The position numbers and the translations under genes are program-made. From contig NZ_AP022581.1 in NCBI RefSeq assembly GCF_010731535.1, positions 2,675,952 through 2,739,951 of the forward strand: DNA of 64,000 nucleotides, given 5' to 3'. Origin of the DNA: Mycobacterium lacus. GTDB taxonomy: Bacteria; Actinomycetota; Actinomycetes; Mycobacteriales; Mycobacteriaceae. The notes beneath the pieces were generated by a model. The model searched no databases, was not told where the DNA came from, and saw only the letters and a list, made by a program, of their open reading frames with translations. Positions 54,436 to 64,000 of this stretch are shown piece after piece (position 1 is the stretch's first letter; every line of letters begins with the position of its first letter).

Positions 54436-57400
54436 CCCGAGGATCCGCGGCCGCTGGTGCGCGTCATGCGGCGGATCTGTCGCGCCGCCACGGACAGTGT
54501 CGCCAAATCCTTTTGGCCGCTGTCGTAGATCTCGGTGAGCGTCCGGCGCGCTCGTTCCACCCGGGAAGCGCTGATGTGTTCCCATTCGGCGATCTTCTGC
54601 TCTGCGCTTTCGTCCGGTTCGCCGACGGCCAACACGTCGAAGCACAACGCCCGCAGCGAGGCGTAGATGTCGTCGCGAATCGCCAAGCGCGCCAACGAAT
54701 GCCACCGGTCGTTTCGGGGTAGCTCGGACACCGCCGTCAGCAGGCCGTCGGTGCCCAGTCGGTCCATCAGCGCGAAATAGGTGTCCGCCACCTCGGCGGC
54801 GTCGATTTCGGTGATGTCGCCGATGTCGATGATGTCGAGCAGGCTATACCGGTACAGCCCGGTCGCGACCCGGTAGGCCAGGTCTTGAGGTGCGCCCTGC
54901 GAAATGAATTCCGCGGCTTCCTTTTCGACGATGGCCTTGTCGTCGCCGCGCAACCATTCCGACATCCGCGGCGTCAGCGCCTTGACCTTCGCGGCGAATC
55001 GGTTGATCTCGGCGCCGACGGCCAACGGTTGCGGACGATAGTTCAGCAGCCAGCGTCCGGCACGGTCGATCAGTCTCCGGGTGTCCAGCGTCAGCCGGTC
55101 CGACAGCGCCACCGGCAGGTTGGCCGCGCGGATCCGCCGCCAGAGGTGATCCACACCAAAGATGGCGTCGGTGGCGATATAGGTGCGCACCGCGTCGATC
55201 GGGGTCACGCCGACGTCCTCGGCGATCCGGAAGGCATAGCTGATGCCGGCGGTGTCTACCAAGTCGTTGACCAGCATGGTGGTGACGATCTCGCGGCGCA
55301 GCTGGTGCGAGCGGATCTCCGTGGGGAACCGTTCGCGCAGCGGCTTCGGGAAGTACCGCGGCAACCTGGAGGCGAACACGTCCTGATCCGGCAGTTCCGT
55401 GCCCAACAGATCCTCTTTGAGTCCCAGCTTGACGTGCGCCATCAGGGTTGCCAGCTCGGGCGAGGTGAGCCCGATGCCGGCCTCGGTCCGCCGTTGGATC
55501 TCCTTCTCCGACGGCAGCGCCTCCAACTCGCGGCTCAGGCCGCGATCGGCCACCAGGTGCCGGATCTGGTCGGCGTGCACCGGAAGCAGGCTGGCCGCGT
55601 TGGCGCGGCTGGTACCCATCAAATCGTTCTGGTCCTCGTTGTCGGCCAGCACCAACCGGGCGACCTCGTCGGTCATCGACTCGAGCAGCTCCTTGCGTTC
55701 CTCGGCCCTGACCTTGCCGGCAGTGACGAGCGAATCGATCAGGATCTTGATGTTGACCTCGTGGTCGGAGCAGTCCACACCGGCGGAGTTGTCCATCGCG
55801 TCGGTGTTGATCCGTCCGCCCGACAGATCGAACTCGACTCGGCCCCGTGCGGTCACGCCGAGGTTGCCACCCTCGCCGATAACCTTGGCGCGCACCTGAT
55901 TCGCGTTGACGCGCACCGGGTCGTTGGCGCGGTCGCCGACGTCGGCATCCGACTCCGTTTCGGCCTTGATGTACGTGCCGATCCCGCCGTTGAACAGCAG
56001 GTCCACCGGCGCCTGCAGGATCACCCGAATCAGGTTGGGCGGGGCCATCTCCGTGACGTCACCGTCGATGCCAAGGGCCGCGCGGACCTGTGCGCTGATC
56101 GGGATGGCCTTCTGCTCGCGGCTGTACACGCCGCCGCCCTCGCTGATCAAGGACTTGTCGTAATCGTCCCAGCTGGACCGGGGCAGGTTGAACAACCGCT
56201 GGCGCTCGTCCCACGAAGCCGCGGCGTCGGGGTCCGGATCGAGGAAGATGTGGCGGTGATCGAAGGCGGCGATCAGGCGGATGTGCTTGGAGAGCAACAT
56301 GCCGTTGCCGAACACGTCGCCGCTCATGTCGCCGATGCCCACCACGGTGAAGTCCTCCGTCTGGGTATCGACGCCGATCTCCCGGAAGTGCCGTTTGACG
56401 GCCTCCCAGGTTCCCTTCGCGGTGATGCCCATGGCCTTGTGGTCGTAGCCCACCGATCCGCCCGAAGCGAACGCGTCACCGAGCCAGAATCCGTAGGACT
56501 TGGCGACATCGTTAGCGATATCGGAGAACGTCGCGGTGCCCTTGTCCGCGGCCACCACTAGGTACGCGTCGTCGCCGTCACGGCGCACCACCTCGGGCGG
56601 CGGGTTCACGTTTCCGGTCGCGTGGTCGACGTTGTCGGTGACGTCCAGCAGCCCGGAAATGAACAACTGGTAGCAGGCCACGCCTTCGGCGCGGATGGCG
56701 TCGCGGTCGCTCGCGGAATCGCCCGTGGGCAACGGCGGTCGCTTGACGACGAATCCGCCCTTGGCCCCGACCGGCACGATGACCGCGTTCTTCACCGCTT
56801 GCGCCTTGACCAGACCCAGGATCTCGGTGCGGAAGTCGTCCCGACGGTCCGACCAGCGCAGGCCGCCACGCGCCACGGGGCCGAACCTCAGGTGCACACC
56901 TTCCACGCGGGGCGAATAGACGAAGATCTCGAACTTGGGGCGCGGCAGCGGCAGCTCGTCGATCAGCTGCGCGTTGAGTTTGAGCGCCAGCACGTCGCGG
57001 CCGCGGGCCGAACCCGCCCGTGTCACAAAGTAATTGGTCCGCAACGTGGCCTGAACCAGCGACGCGAACGCGCGCAGGATGCGGTCGGTGTCCAGGCTCA
57101 CGAGCGCGTCGATATCCGCGGCGACCGCGGCGGCGGCCGCCTGCGCATCGCGGCTCGCGGGCAAACCCGACGGCCTGGGATCGAAAAGAGCCTCGAACAA
57201 GACGACCAGCGATCGCGCGGTCGAGGGGTGTTCGTTCAATACGGATTCGATGTAGGACTGGCTGTACGGAAAACCCGCCTGCCGCAGGTACTTCGCGTAA
57301 GCGCGCAACAGGACAACCTGTTGCCAGGTCAGCCCCGCGCGCATCACCAGCTCGTTGAACCGGTCGACCTCGACACGGCCGTGCCATATCGCGGTGACCG

Positions 57401-59285
57401 CGTCGGCGAATCGCTGCGCGGTCGCGTCCCGCTCGGCTTCGGTCGGCGCCAAGGGGATGGTGGGGTGCGGCGAGATCTTGAACAGGTAGATCCACACCGG
57501 CAGTCCGTCGGGGCGGGTGACGGTGAACGGCCGCTCCTCGAGCACCACGACGCCCATGCTTTGCAGCATCGGCAGCAGTTGGCTCAGTGAAGCGGTGCGC
57601 CCACCGAGGAACCAGGTCAGCTGGGCGACCCCGTACTGGTCGCGTTCGGAGAACACCAGCTTGACCGAATCATCGGCCAGCTCGTTGATAATGGCGATGT
57701 GGTCGATGGCGTCGGTCGGGCTGACGGCCTGCTTGTAGGCCTCGGAAAAGGCGGACGCGTAATGCTCGGCGTCGGCGTGCCCGACGATGCCGTCGGGCAA
57801 CCCAGCCGCGGCGCCGATCAGCCGGTCCGCCCACGTTCGCGCGGCTTCGGTGAGCAACCCCTGAATCCGGATGCGGTTGGCTTCGGACACGTCGACCGGG
57901 CCGGAGGCAGTGTCGCCCTCGGGCAGCCGGACCATGAAATGCATGAGCGCCCAGGGTGATTCACTGACACGAGCGGTGAATTCCAGTCGTGTCCCGCCGA
58001 ACTCGCGGACCAGGATGTCTTCGATCTGCAATCGCACCGGCGTGGTGTAGCGGTCGCGGGGCACATAGACCAGGCACGAGACGAAATACTGGAGGCGGTC
58101 AGCGCGCAGGAACAACAACGCGCGCCGTTGCGATCCAAGGTCCAGAACGGCTTTGGCCATTGCCAACAACCGTTCGGCGCTCAAGCTGAACAGCTCCGGG
58201 CGCGGGACGGTCTGGATGACGTCGAGTAGCAGCTGACCCGGGTGGATGGGGTCGCTTTCGGCCAACGCGAGCGCCTCGCGGACCCGGCCCGAGATTGTCG
58301 GGATCTCCAGCACGTCGGCGTTCATGGCGGCGACGGTGAAGAGCCCGACGAAGCGATGCTCGATCACGGCGCCGTTGCCGAATTCGCGGACCGCGATGGC
58401 ATACGGGTAAGCGCCGTAGCGCAGGTAACTGCCGACGCGCGCCTGGGCCAAGACCAGCAATTTGTCGTCGTCGGTCAACCGGGGGCGCGAACCGCTGCGC
58501 GCGCGCAGGACGCCCAGGCCACTCGACCCGTCGCCGGACACCACGTTGCCGTGCACCTGGCAACGTTGGTACCCCAGCAGCAGGAAGTTCCCGTCGCCCA
58601 GCCAGCGCAGCAGCGCAGCGACGTCCTCACGGTCCGGCGCGGAATAGCGACCCTCGGCGTTGGTTTCGACATCCGCGGCCAGGTCGCCCAGGGTGGCGAT
58701 CATCGCCGATGCGTCGAGAGCAACCCGTTGCACGTCGGCCAGGACCTTGGGCAGGAGCCGTTCAACTTCGGCTAGCCCCGTGCGATCGACGGAGGGTACG
58801 AGCTGGACGTGTATCCATGCCTCGCCGACGTATCGCGAGCTGCCGCCCGTCTTGGGTTCGATGCCGAGCAGCTCCCCCGCCGGGCTGCGGCGCACCTCGA
58901 ACACCGGGGTCATGATGGCCGTGTAGAACACTCCGAGCCGGTGCAGCAGTACTGTGACCGAATCCATCAGCATGCTGCCGTGGTCGGTGACCACCTGCAG
59001 CGCGGGACCGAAGCCCGCGGGATCGTCCGCCGGGTACACCGCGACGCGGCTTTCACCGGCCGGGCGGTGCCGGCCAAGCCGATAGTGCGCACCCAGCATG
59101 GCCGGTGTCACCAGGGATGCCGGAGTCGGAGCGGCGCCGACGGCAGTCGCGTCCTCCGCCCCGCCGTCGTGTGGACCGCGATAGCTTTCGATGTAGGCCT
59201 TCGAGATCCAGTCTGGAATGTCCGCACTCCGGGCGAACGTGGTCCACGCCTCGACGTCCTGCCTAGCTCCGGGATCGATCGCCAT
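54432..59285 (-). CDS. gdh: NAD-dependent glutamate dehydrogenase, large (L180) type
   Basis: A 1617-residue GDH that deaminates glutamate to 2-oxoglutarate. A regulatory N-terminal region (~700 residues, with ACT-like segments, e.g. [10 protein letters not shown]) precedes the catalytic domain. The catalytic domain has [33 protein letters not shown] (substrate Lys) and the Rossmann region [15 protein letters not shown]. The start ATG at 59285 gives a length close to the known 1624; the frame stays open to 59798, but that part is antisense to ettA and is not used. Flanked by ettA (upstream) and the thioesterase (overlap). In mycobacteria the enzyme is controlled by GarA. Confidence 0.95.
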   Translation of the reverse strand: MAIDPGARQDVEAWTTFARSADIPDWISKAYIESYRGPHDGGAEDATAVGAAPTPASLVTPAMLGAHYRLGRHRPAGESRVAVYPADDPAGFGPALQVVTDHGSMLMDSVTVLLHRLGVFYTAIMTPVFEVRRSPAGELLGIEPKTGGSSRYVGEAWIHVQLVPSVDRTGLAEVERLLPKVLADVQRVALDASAMIATLGDLAADVETNAEGRYSAPDREDVAALLRWLGDGNFLLLGYQRCQVHGNVVSGDGSSGLGVLRARSGSRPRLTDDDKLLVLAQARVGSYLRYGAYPYAIAVREFGNGAVIEHRFVGLFTVAAMNADVLEIPTISGRVREALALAESDPIHPGQLLLDVIQTVPRPELFSLSAERLLAMAKAVLDLGSQRRALLFLRADRLQYFVSCLVYVPRDRYTTPVRLQIEDILVREFGGTRLEFTARVSESPWALMHFMVRLPEGDTASGPVDVSEANRIRIQGLLTEAARTWADRLIGAAAGLPDGIVGHADAEHYASAFSEAYKQAVSPTDAIDHIAIINELADDSVKLVFSERDQYGVAQLTWFLGGRTASLSQLLPMLQSMGVVVLEERPFTVTRPDGLPVWIYLFKISPHPTIPLAPTEAERDATAQRFADAVTAIWHGRVEVDRFNELVMRAGLTWQQVVLLRAYAKYLRQAGFPYSQSYIESVLNEHPSTARSLVVLFEALFDPRPSGLPASRDAQAAAAAVAADIDALVSLDTDRILRAFASLVQATLRTNYFVTRAGSARGRDVLALKLNAQLIDELPLPRPKFEIFVYSPRVEGVHLRFGPVARGGLRWSDRRDDFRTEILGLVKAQAVKNAVIVPVGAKGGFVVKRPPLPTGDSASDRDAIRAEGVACYQLFISGLLDVTDNVDHATGNVNPPPEVVRRDGDDAYLVVAADKGTATFSDIANDVAKSYGFWLGDAFASGGSVGYDHKAMGITAKGTWEAVKRHFREIGVDTQTEDFTVVGIGDMSGDVFGNGMLLSKHIRLIAAFDHRHIFLDPDPDAAASWDERQRLFNLPRSSWDDYDKSLISEGGGVYSREQKAIPISAQVRAALGIDGDVTEMAPPNLIRVILQAPVDLLFNGGIGTYIKAETESDADVGDRANDPVRVNANQVRAKVIGEGGNLGVTARGRVEFDLSGGRINTDAMDNSAGVDCSDHEVNIKILIDSLVTAGKVRAEERKELLESMTDEVARLVLADNEDQNDLMGTSRANAASLLPVHADQIRHLVADRGLSRELEALPSEKEIQRRTEAGIGLTSPELATLMAHVKLGLKEDLLGTELPDQDVFASRLPRYFPKPLRERFPTEIRSHQLRREIVTTMLVNDLVDTAGISYAFRIAEDVGVTPIDAVRTYIATDAIFGVDHLWRRIRAANLPVALSDRLTLDTRRLIDRAGRWLLNYRPQPLAVGAEINRFAAKVKALTPRMSEWLRGDDKAIVEKEAAEFISQGAPQDLAYRVATGLYRYSLLDIIDIGDITEIDAAEVADTYFALMDRLGTDGLLTAVSELPRNDRWHSLARLAIRDDIYASLRALCFDVLAVGEPDESAEQKIAEWEHISASRVERARRTLTEIYDSGQKDLATLSVAARQIRRMTRTSGRGSSG

Positions 59286-59326
59286 TCCGACTGCTCCCAA
59301 CTCACGACGCGCTGGCAGAGCTGACA

Positions 59327-61003
59327 CTAGTCCCGTGTCAGCTTGCGGTGGGTCACTCGGTGCGGACGCGCCGCTTCGACACCGAGCCGTTCCACCTTGT
59401 TCTCCTCGTATCCCCCGAAGTTGCCCTCGAACCAGAACCACTTGGCCTCGTTGTCCTCGTCGCCCTCCCACGCCAGGATGTGCGTGCACGTCCGGTCGAG
59501 AAACCAGCGATCGTGCGAAATCACCACCGCACAACCGGGGAAGTTCACCAGGGCGTTCTCCAGCGAGCTCAGGGTCTCGACGTCCAGGTCGTTGGTCGGC
59601 TCGTCGAGCAGGATCAGGTTGCCACCCTGCTTGAGCGTCAGCGCCAGGTTCAGCCTGTTGCGTTCGCCGCCGGACAGCACCCCGGCAGGCTTCTGCTGGT
59701 CGGGGCCCTTGAACCCGAACGCCGAGACGTAGGCCCGCGACGGCACCTCGGTCTGACCGACCTGGATGTGGTCCAGCCCGTCGGAGACGACTTCCCACAC
59801 GGTCTTCTTCGGATCAATGCCCGCACGGGCCTGGTCCACGTAGCTCAACTTGACCGTCTCGCCGACCTTGACGGTGCCGCTGTCCGGCTGCTCGAGGCCG
59901 ACGATGGTCTTGAACAGCGTGGTCTTGCCGACCCCGTTGGGGCCGATGACGCCGACGATGCCGTTACGCGGCAGGGTGAAGGACAGGTCCTTGATCAGGG
60001 TGCGTCCGTCGTACCCCTTGTCGAGGTGTTCGACCTCGACCACCACGGAGCCCAGCCGCGGCCCGACCGGGATCTGGATCTCCTCGAAGTCGAGTTTGCG
60101 CGTCTTCTCGGCCTCGGCGGCCATCTCCTCGTAGCGTTGCAGACGCGCCTTGCTCTTGGCTTGACGTGCCTTGGCCCCGGACCGCACCCAGGCCAGCTCG
60201 TCTTGCAACCGCTTCTGCAGCTTGGCGTCCTTGCGGCCCTGCACCGCCAGCCGCTCGGCCTTCTTCTCCAGGTAGGTCGAGTAGTTGCCCTCGTAGGGGT
60301 ACGCGCGGCCGCGATCGAGTTCCAGGATCCATTCGGCGACGTTGTCCAAGAAATAGCGATCGTGGGTGACCGCCAGAATCGCGCCGGGATAGCCGGCAAG
60401 GTGCTGTTCGAGCCACTGCACGCTTTCGGCGTCCAGATGGTTGGTCGGCTCGTCGAGCAGCAGCAGGTCCGGTTTCGAGAGCAGCAGCTTGCACAGCGCC
60501 ACCCGGCGCCGCTCACCACCGGACAGGTTGGTCACCGGATCGTCGGGGGGCGGACAGCGCAGCGCGTCCATCGCCTGCTCCAGCTGTGAGTCCAGGTCCC
60601 ACGCGTCGGCGTGGTCCAGTTCCTCCTGCAGGCGGCCCATCTCCTCCATCAACTCGTCGGAGTAGTCGGTGGCCATCAATTCGGCGACCTCGTTGAAGCG
60701 ATCGAGCTTGACCTTGATGTCGCCCAGACCCTCTTCCACGTTGCCGCGAACGGTCTTCTCCTCGTTCAGCGGCGGCTCCTGGAGCAAAATGCCGACGGTG
60801 GCCCCGGTGGCCAGGAAAGCCTCGCCGTTGTTCGGCTTGTCCAGACCGGCCATGATCCGCAAGACGCTCGACTTACCGGCCCCATTCGGACCGACGACAC
60901 CGATCTTGGCTCCCGGGTAGAAGCTCAACGTGACGTCGTCGAGGATCACCTTGTCGCCGTGCGCCTTGCGGACCTTCTTCATCGTGTAGATGAACTCAGC
61001 CAT
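59327..61003 (-). CDS. ettA: Energy-dependent translational throttle, ABC-F protein
   Basis: A 558-residue ABC-F ATPase with two nucleotide-binding domains: Walker [10 protein letters not shown] (near 40) and GPNGVGKTT (near 350), signatures [10 protein letters not shown] and [10 protein letters not shown], with the basic linker [18 protein letters not shown] between them. EttA-type factors act on the ribosomal E site. The start ATG at 61003 ([17 protein letters not shown]) matches the family; its stop lies 41 bp upstream of the gdh start. Confidence 0.96.
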   Translation of the reverse strand: MAEFIYTMKKVRKAHGDKVILDDVTLSFYPGAKIGVVGPNGAGKSSVLRIMAGLDKPNNGEAFLATGATVGILLQEPPLNEEKTVRGNVEEGLGDIKVKLDRFNEVAELMATDYSDELMEEMGRLQEELDHADAWDLDSQLEQAMDALRCPPPDDPVTNLSGGERRRVALCKLLLSKPDLLLLDEPTNHLDAESVQWLEQHLAGYPGAILAVTHDRYFLDNVAEWILELDRGRAYPYEGNYSTYLEKKAERLAVQGRKDAKLQKRLQDELAWVRSGAKARQAKSKARLQRYEEMAAEAEKTRKLDFEEIQIPVGPRLGSVVVEVEHLDKGYDGRTLIKDLSFTLPRNGIVGVIGPNGVGKTTLFKTIVGLEQPDSGTVKVGETVKLSYVDQARAGIDPKKTVWEVVSDGLDHIQVGQTEVPSRAYVSAFGFKGPDQQKPAGVLSGGERNRLNLALTLKQGGNLILLDEPTNDLDVETLSSLENALVNFPGCAVVISHDRWFLDRTCTHILAWEGDEDNEAKWFWFEGNFGGYEENKVERLGVEAARPHRVTHRKLTRD

Positions 61004-61072
61004 GCCGCGGTATTGCCTTTCTGATCTTTGGCGAAATATCCCGCCGACCATCCTAGGCACCGCCGAGCATCG

Positions 61073-61552
61073 CTAGGCCGACAGTGGCAGGGCAGCCGAG
61101 TCGTCGGACTCGGCGCTGTCAGAAGCGTCGGTGTCCGCGGCGGCGTCGGCCTCGGCCGGCGTGGGTGCCGTGGCCTCCTCGGTGGTCGGGCCGGTGTAGC
61201 CCGGCTTCTCGATGCGCACGATCGTCCGCGACACATCTGGTCCCACCGATGTCGCACGCATCTCCAGCGACGAGCGGCGATTGCCGTCGCGGTCCTCGTA
61301 CTCGCTGGTGTAGACGTGGCCCACGACGATCACCGGCGCGCCCTTGCCCAACGCCGCGCCCACTCCGGTAACCAGCTTGCCCCAGCAGTTGACATTGATG
61401 AACAGCGAGTTTCCGGGCTCCCACCCGCCATCCGCGGTCCGGCGGCGAGAATTGCTGGCCACCCGGAATTTGATGACCTCCTGGGTGCCGACCTGTCGGC
61501 GCTCGAGGTTGTTGACGATGTGGCCGACGACGGTAAGCGGTGTTTCGAACAT
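61073..61552 (-). CDS. ssbB: Single-stranded DNA-binding protein paralogue SsbB
   Basis: A 159-residue OB-fold SSB: MFETPLTVVGHIVNN, FRVASNSRRRT, FINVNCWGKLV and GAPVIVVGHVYTSEYEDRDG are the family strands. The acidic tail ends in DDSAALPLSA and lacks the canonical DDDIPF tip, as in the second mycobacterial SSB (Rv2478c). The essential Ssb is encoded elsewhere. ATG at 61552; 69 bp separate it from ettA. Confidence 0.88.
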   Translation of the reverse strand: MFETPLTVVGHIVNNLERRQVGTQEVIKFRVASNSRRRTADGGWEPGNSLFINVNCWGKLVTGVGAALGKGAPVIVVGHVYTSEYEDRDGNRRSSLEMRATSVGPDVSRTIVRIEKPGYTGPTTEEATAPTPAEADAAADTDASDSAESDDSAALPLSA

Positions 61553-61567
61553 TGACCTAATTTCCTT

Positions 61568-62005
61568 TCATTCGCGGGGTAGCGCTCGTGTCGGGTGCTC
61601 ATTCAGCCCGGCTGCACCGACAGGCCGCGGGGACCCCGGAGTACTGGCCGGCGAGCCTGTGGACAAAGCCGCGACTGTGGATGGGCGGTCGGGCCGCGAG
61701 CGTAGGGGCCGTTCGCCTGCCGTCCAAGCGATTCCACCGCCCAGTCGCTGATCCCCCAGCAGGTCGGTGTGCCAGCTCAGACCCACCGATCGGTAGTAGG
61801 CGGCGCACGGTTCGGGTGCTCATCAGTTCGACGCCGAAGAACGCGTGCAGCGGCAATGACGCGAACACGACGGCGACTTTGGCCAGCGGAGGGATCGGCA
61901 GCGGTGTGGGTGGGCGGCCCGCTCAAGTCGTAGCGGCCGCCGTGCCGCCCGCCAGCATCGCGACGCCGATAACCAGGGGGGGCACCCGGACGGCCCGGCC
62001 GCCAA
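61568..62005 (-). pseudogene. Remnant of a CtaG-like multi-pass membrane protein
   Basis: Several protein-like pieces lie in order but in different frames: PPLVIGVAMLAGGTAAATT, ended by a TGA; PPLAKVAVVFASLPLHAFFG with VELMSTRTV; then YRSVGLSWHTDLLGDQRLGG and GIAWTAGERPL. The HAFFGV and DLLGDQRLGGGIAW segments resemble the C-terminal part of cytochrome c oxidase assembly factor/copper-transport (CtaG/CopD-like) proteins. Stops and frameshifts rule out function. In M. tuberculosis IS6110 and small ORFs occupy this place. This also accounts for the ~450 bp without a gene. Confidence 0.5.
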
Positions 62006-62010
62006 CCGCG

Positions 62011-64000
62011 TTATTGGGCTTGGCCAGCCTGCCGCCCATGTTGCGCCTTGAATTCGCGGGCGACGAATCGATTTCGCGCGATCTGCTCGACATAGGCGAA
62101 ATCCCGCAAAATGTCCCGCAATTCGCGGCGGAAAGCCTTCCGGCGCTCGGCGAGATCCGCTGCCGATGCGATCAGATCCTGATCGGCAACGACCTGGCGC
62201 GCGGTGGCGAACAGCAGCGTCGAAACCGACTCGCTGCTGCGCACCCGGCCCTGCGCCACGTACTGACGGCCCACCCCGAGAGCGGTCTCCGTCAGTTCCT
62301 TCTCGCCGACGCCGGCAGGGGCGTCGCGCAACACGTCCGCGACGATCTCATAGGCCTCGAAGAACACCCGCAACATCGCATCCGACATCAACGGCCTTTT
62401 CGCATACAGCATGGCTTCGATCTCGTCGCCCCCGGCAGCAAGATGGGCTTCCCAATTGTCGTGCCACGCCATCTCTTCGGCGATGTTGGCCCGAAACGAC
62501 GTCGAATCGGCAAAATAGAAATCGAATTTCAACAGATCGCGCAACCGCGTCGCCTGGTCCCAGAAGGCCGCCACACGATCGCCCTCGGCGCGCCTGGCGT
62601 GCGCCAGCGCGAGTTCGACGATGGAGGTCTCCAGAAACGCGTGTATCACCGAGTTCCGGTAGAACGCCGCGGCGTGCTCATCGTCGGGGGCGATGTACCA
62701 CACCGGCTCACGGCCGCTGTCCACTCGGGTGACCGGATGCCCGTTGGACAAGGCGTCCACCGCCGCGCGTACGCCGTCGCGCGAGCGCAGCCGTAACGCA
62801 CTGGTGGACACCGGGGTTTGTTTTCGTTCGAGGTAATCAAGCGAGTCCTGCAAGGTGTGGTGCAGCTGATCGAGCGTCAACGCCACCCCGCGAGTGGTGA
62901 GCAGCAGCGCCGACACCAATCCCGTCGCTGTCACCGGCGTCGACTGCAGGATCCGCCACGCAACCTCGAACGACATCTTTTGCAGCGCAAGCCGTTTCGC
63001 GGCCTGATCAGAAGCGAGCGGCCCGTGCGGTGCGCCGAGGTACTGGCGCATAGAGACCGCCTCGGGGAAGCGGACGTAGATCTTGCCGTAGTTGCGTTCA
63101 CCCTGCGCCTTGATGAAGTTGTAGAGCCAGCCGAATCCCTCGGGCGTCTTCTCGCCCCCGCGTGCGTAGGCGGCATATTCGGCGATCTCGTGCAGCTGGT
63201 CGAAGCAGATCGAAACCCCTTGCAGCAGGATGTCGTCGCTGCGGCCATCCAGGTACGCGTCCGCCACGTAACTCAGCAACCCGAGCTTGGGCGGCAACAT
63301 CTTTCCGGTGCGCGACCGAGTGCCTTCGATGGACCAGCTCAGGTTGAACCGCTTCTCGACGACGTAGCCGACGTACTCCTTGAGCACGTACTTGTACAGT
63401 GCGTCGTCGCCAATATTGCGGCGGATGAAGATCATCCCCGCGCGGCGCATCAGGGGCCCCATCACGCCGAATGACAGGTTTACGCCGCCGAACATGTGCA
63501 CTGGCGGTAACCGGTTGTCCTGCATGGCCACCGGTACCACCGCACCGTCGATGTAGGACCGGTGCGAGAACAGTAAGACCGCCGGATGAGCCTCCAGCGC
63601 GGCGCGCATTGCCGCGACCTGATACTCGTCGTAGTCGAATTCGGGGTCGAACCCGCGGCTGATCAGCCTGCCGAGGACGGAGATCAGGTCGATCGACACC
63701 TGGCTCCATCCGGTCGCGAGTTCGTCGAGCATTTTTCCGGCTTCCTCGACCGTCGCACCGGGGATCTGCTTAAGGCCGGCACGAAATCGCGCCGACGCCA
63801 ACATCTCTGGCTTCACGAGCCGCGGAGACTTGTATTGCGGCCCCAGGATCCGGTATTCGGCCCGGGCCAACGCCAGGATCGCCCGGCGGGTGACGAACTG
63901 GGCGAAATCGCGCTCGTTTTCGCCGACGGTGGTGTCGCGCCACTGCTGACGCAATTCGGACACCTTGGCCGACTCGCCGGCCACCACCCGCGCGCGCAGC
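62011..64000 (-). CDS. plsB2: Glycerol-3-phosphate acyltransferase, 3' part
   Basis: The visible ~660 residues are a PlsB-type sn-1 acyltransferase that starts phospholipid and triglyceride synthesis at the membrane. The catalytic HX4D motif is [15 protein letters not shown], followed by [18 protein letters not shown] and the substrate motif [13 protein letters not shown]. The frame is open to the right edge, so the true N-terminus (about 100-130 residues) is outside; the TAA stop is at 62011. Equivalent to Rv2482c. Confidence 0.93.
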   Translation of the reverse strand, partial: LRARVVAGESAKVSELRQQWRDTTVGENERDFAQFVTRRAILALARAEYRILGPQYKSPRLVKPEMLASARFRAGLKQIPGATVEEAGKMLDELATGWSQVSIDLISVLGRLISRGFDPEFDYDEYQVAAMRAALEAHPAVLLFSHRSYIDGAVVPVAMQDNRLPPVHMFGGVNLSFGVMGPLMRRAGMIFIRRNIGDDALYKYVLKEYVGYVVEKRFNLSWSIEGTRSRTGKMLPPKLGLLSYVADAYLDGRSDDILLQGVSICFDQLHEIAEYAAYARGGEKTPEGFGWLYNFIKAQGERNYGKIYVRFPEAVSMRQYLGAPHGPLASDQAAKRLALQKMSFEVAWRILQSTPVTATGLVSALLLTTRGVALTLDQLHHTLQDSLDYLERKQTPVSTSALRLRSRDGVRAAVDALSNGHPVTRVDSGREPVWYIAPDDEHAAAFYRNSVIHAFLETSIVELALAHARRAEGDRVAAFWDQATRLRDLLKFDFYFADSTSFRANIAEEMAWHDNWEAHLAAGGDEIEAMLYAKRPLMSDAMLRVFFEAYEIVADVLRDAPAGVGEKELTETALGVGRQYVAQGRVRSSESVSTLLFATARQVVADQDLIASAADLAERRKAFRRELRDILRDFAYVEQIARNRFVAREFKAQHGRQAGQAQ

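Noticed and set aside
59286..59798. N-terminal extension of gdh by 171 codons
   Set aside because: This part is antisense to the 3' end of ettA, shows no similarity to GDH, and the ATG at 59285 gives the expected length.

Overview
The window is mycobacterial chromosome. The gene order from nadD to plsB2 follows, with gaps, the order known in Mycobacterium tuberculosis from Rv2421c to Rv2482c. A PPE gene with MPTR-type NxGxGNxG repeats, a resuscitation-promoting factor (rpfE), mycothiol-linked genes, high GC and many GTG starts point to a slowly growing Mycobacterium outside the tuberculosis complex. I assign the species no more closely than that.

Layout. 1-2.3 kb: 5' part of nadD, a VapBC-type toxin-antitoxin pair and an unassigned methyltransferase. 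2.3-5.9 kb: proA-moxR-VWA operon. 5.9-9.5 kb: a receptor-type class III adenylate cyclase translationally coupled to an MscS channel with a cyclic-nucleotide-binding-like domain. 9.6-13.2 kb: rbsK and nadE around a decayed 0.6 kb spacer. 13.2-16.8 kb: an accessory insertion between nadE and proB (sirtuin, frameshifted PPE-MPTR, wrecked cytochrome P450). 16.9-28.7 kb: proB-obg-rpmA-rplU, rne, ndk, a small membrane protein, folC and valS. 28.7-33.0 kb: LysM remnant, Rv2449c-like oxidoreductase, decayed flavoprotein, rpfE and a 1 kb AT-richer stretch with no convincing gene. 33.0-36.7 kb: mobA and the 2-oxoglutarate:ferredoxin oxidoreductase korAB. 36.9-42.3 kb: protein quality control (clpX, clpP2, clpP1, tig) with mmuM, plus tRNA-Pro and tRNA-Gly. 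42.5-49.4 kb: lipP, nei1, rpiB, a mycothiol-linked DsbA-like reductase, pepN and ctaJ. 49.5-64 kb: HNH protein, an unrecognised helical protein, glbO-aglA, thioesterase, large NAD-dependent gdh, ettA, ssbB, a membrane-protein remnant and plsB2, which runs off the right edge.

Themes. Many genes are translationally coupled through ATGA or TGATG overlaps (moxR/VWA, cyclase/MscS, obg/proB, valS/folC/DUF4233, korA/korB, clpP1/clpP2, glbO/aglA, gdh/thioesterase). Several starts sit 6-7 nt after a TANNNT -10 element, as expected for leaderless mRNAs (vapB, rbsK, sirtuin, mmuM, pepN). Accessory genes are decaying (PPE, P450, flavoprotein, LysM, cupin and CtaG-like remnants, an ORF after rbsK), while the housekeeping genes are intact.

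The most interesting functional unit is the cyclase/MscS pair. The cyclase has lost several catalytic residues and the channel's CNB-like domain has lost the usual cAMP phosphate contacts, so this may be a nucleotide-signalling-derived membrane sensor rather than a cAMP producer and receiver. All comparisons with known genomes and protein families are from memory; no searches were run.
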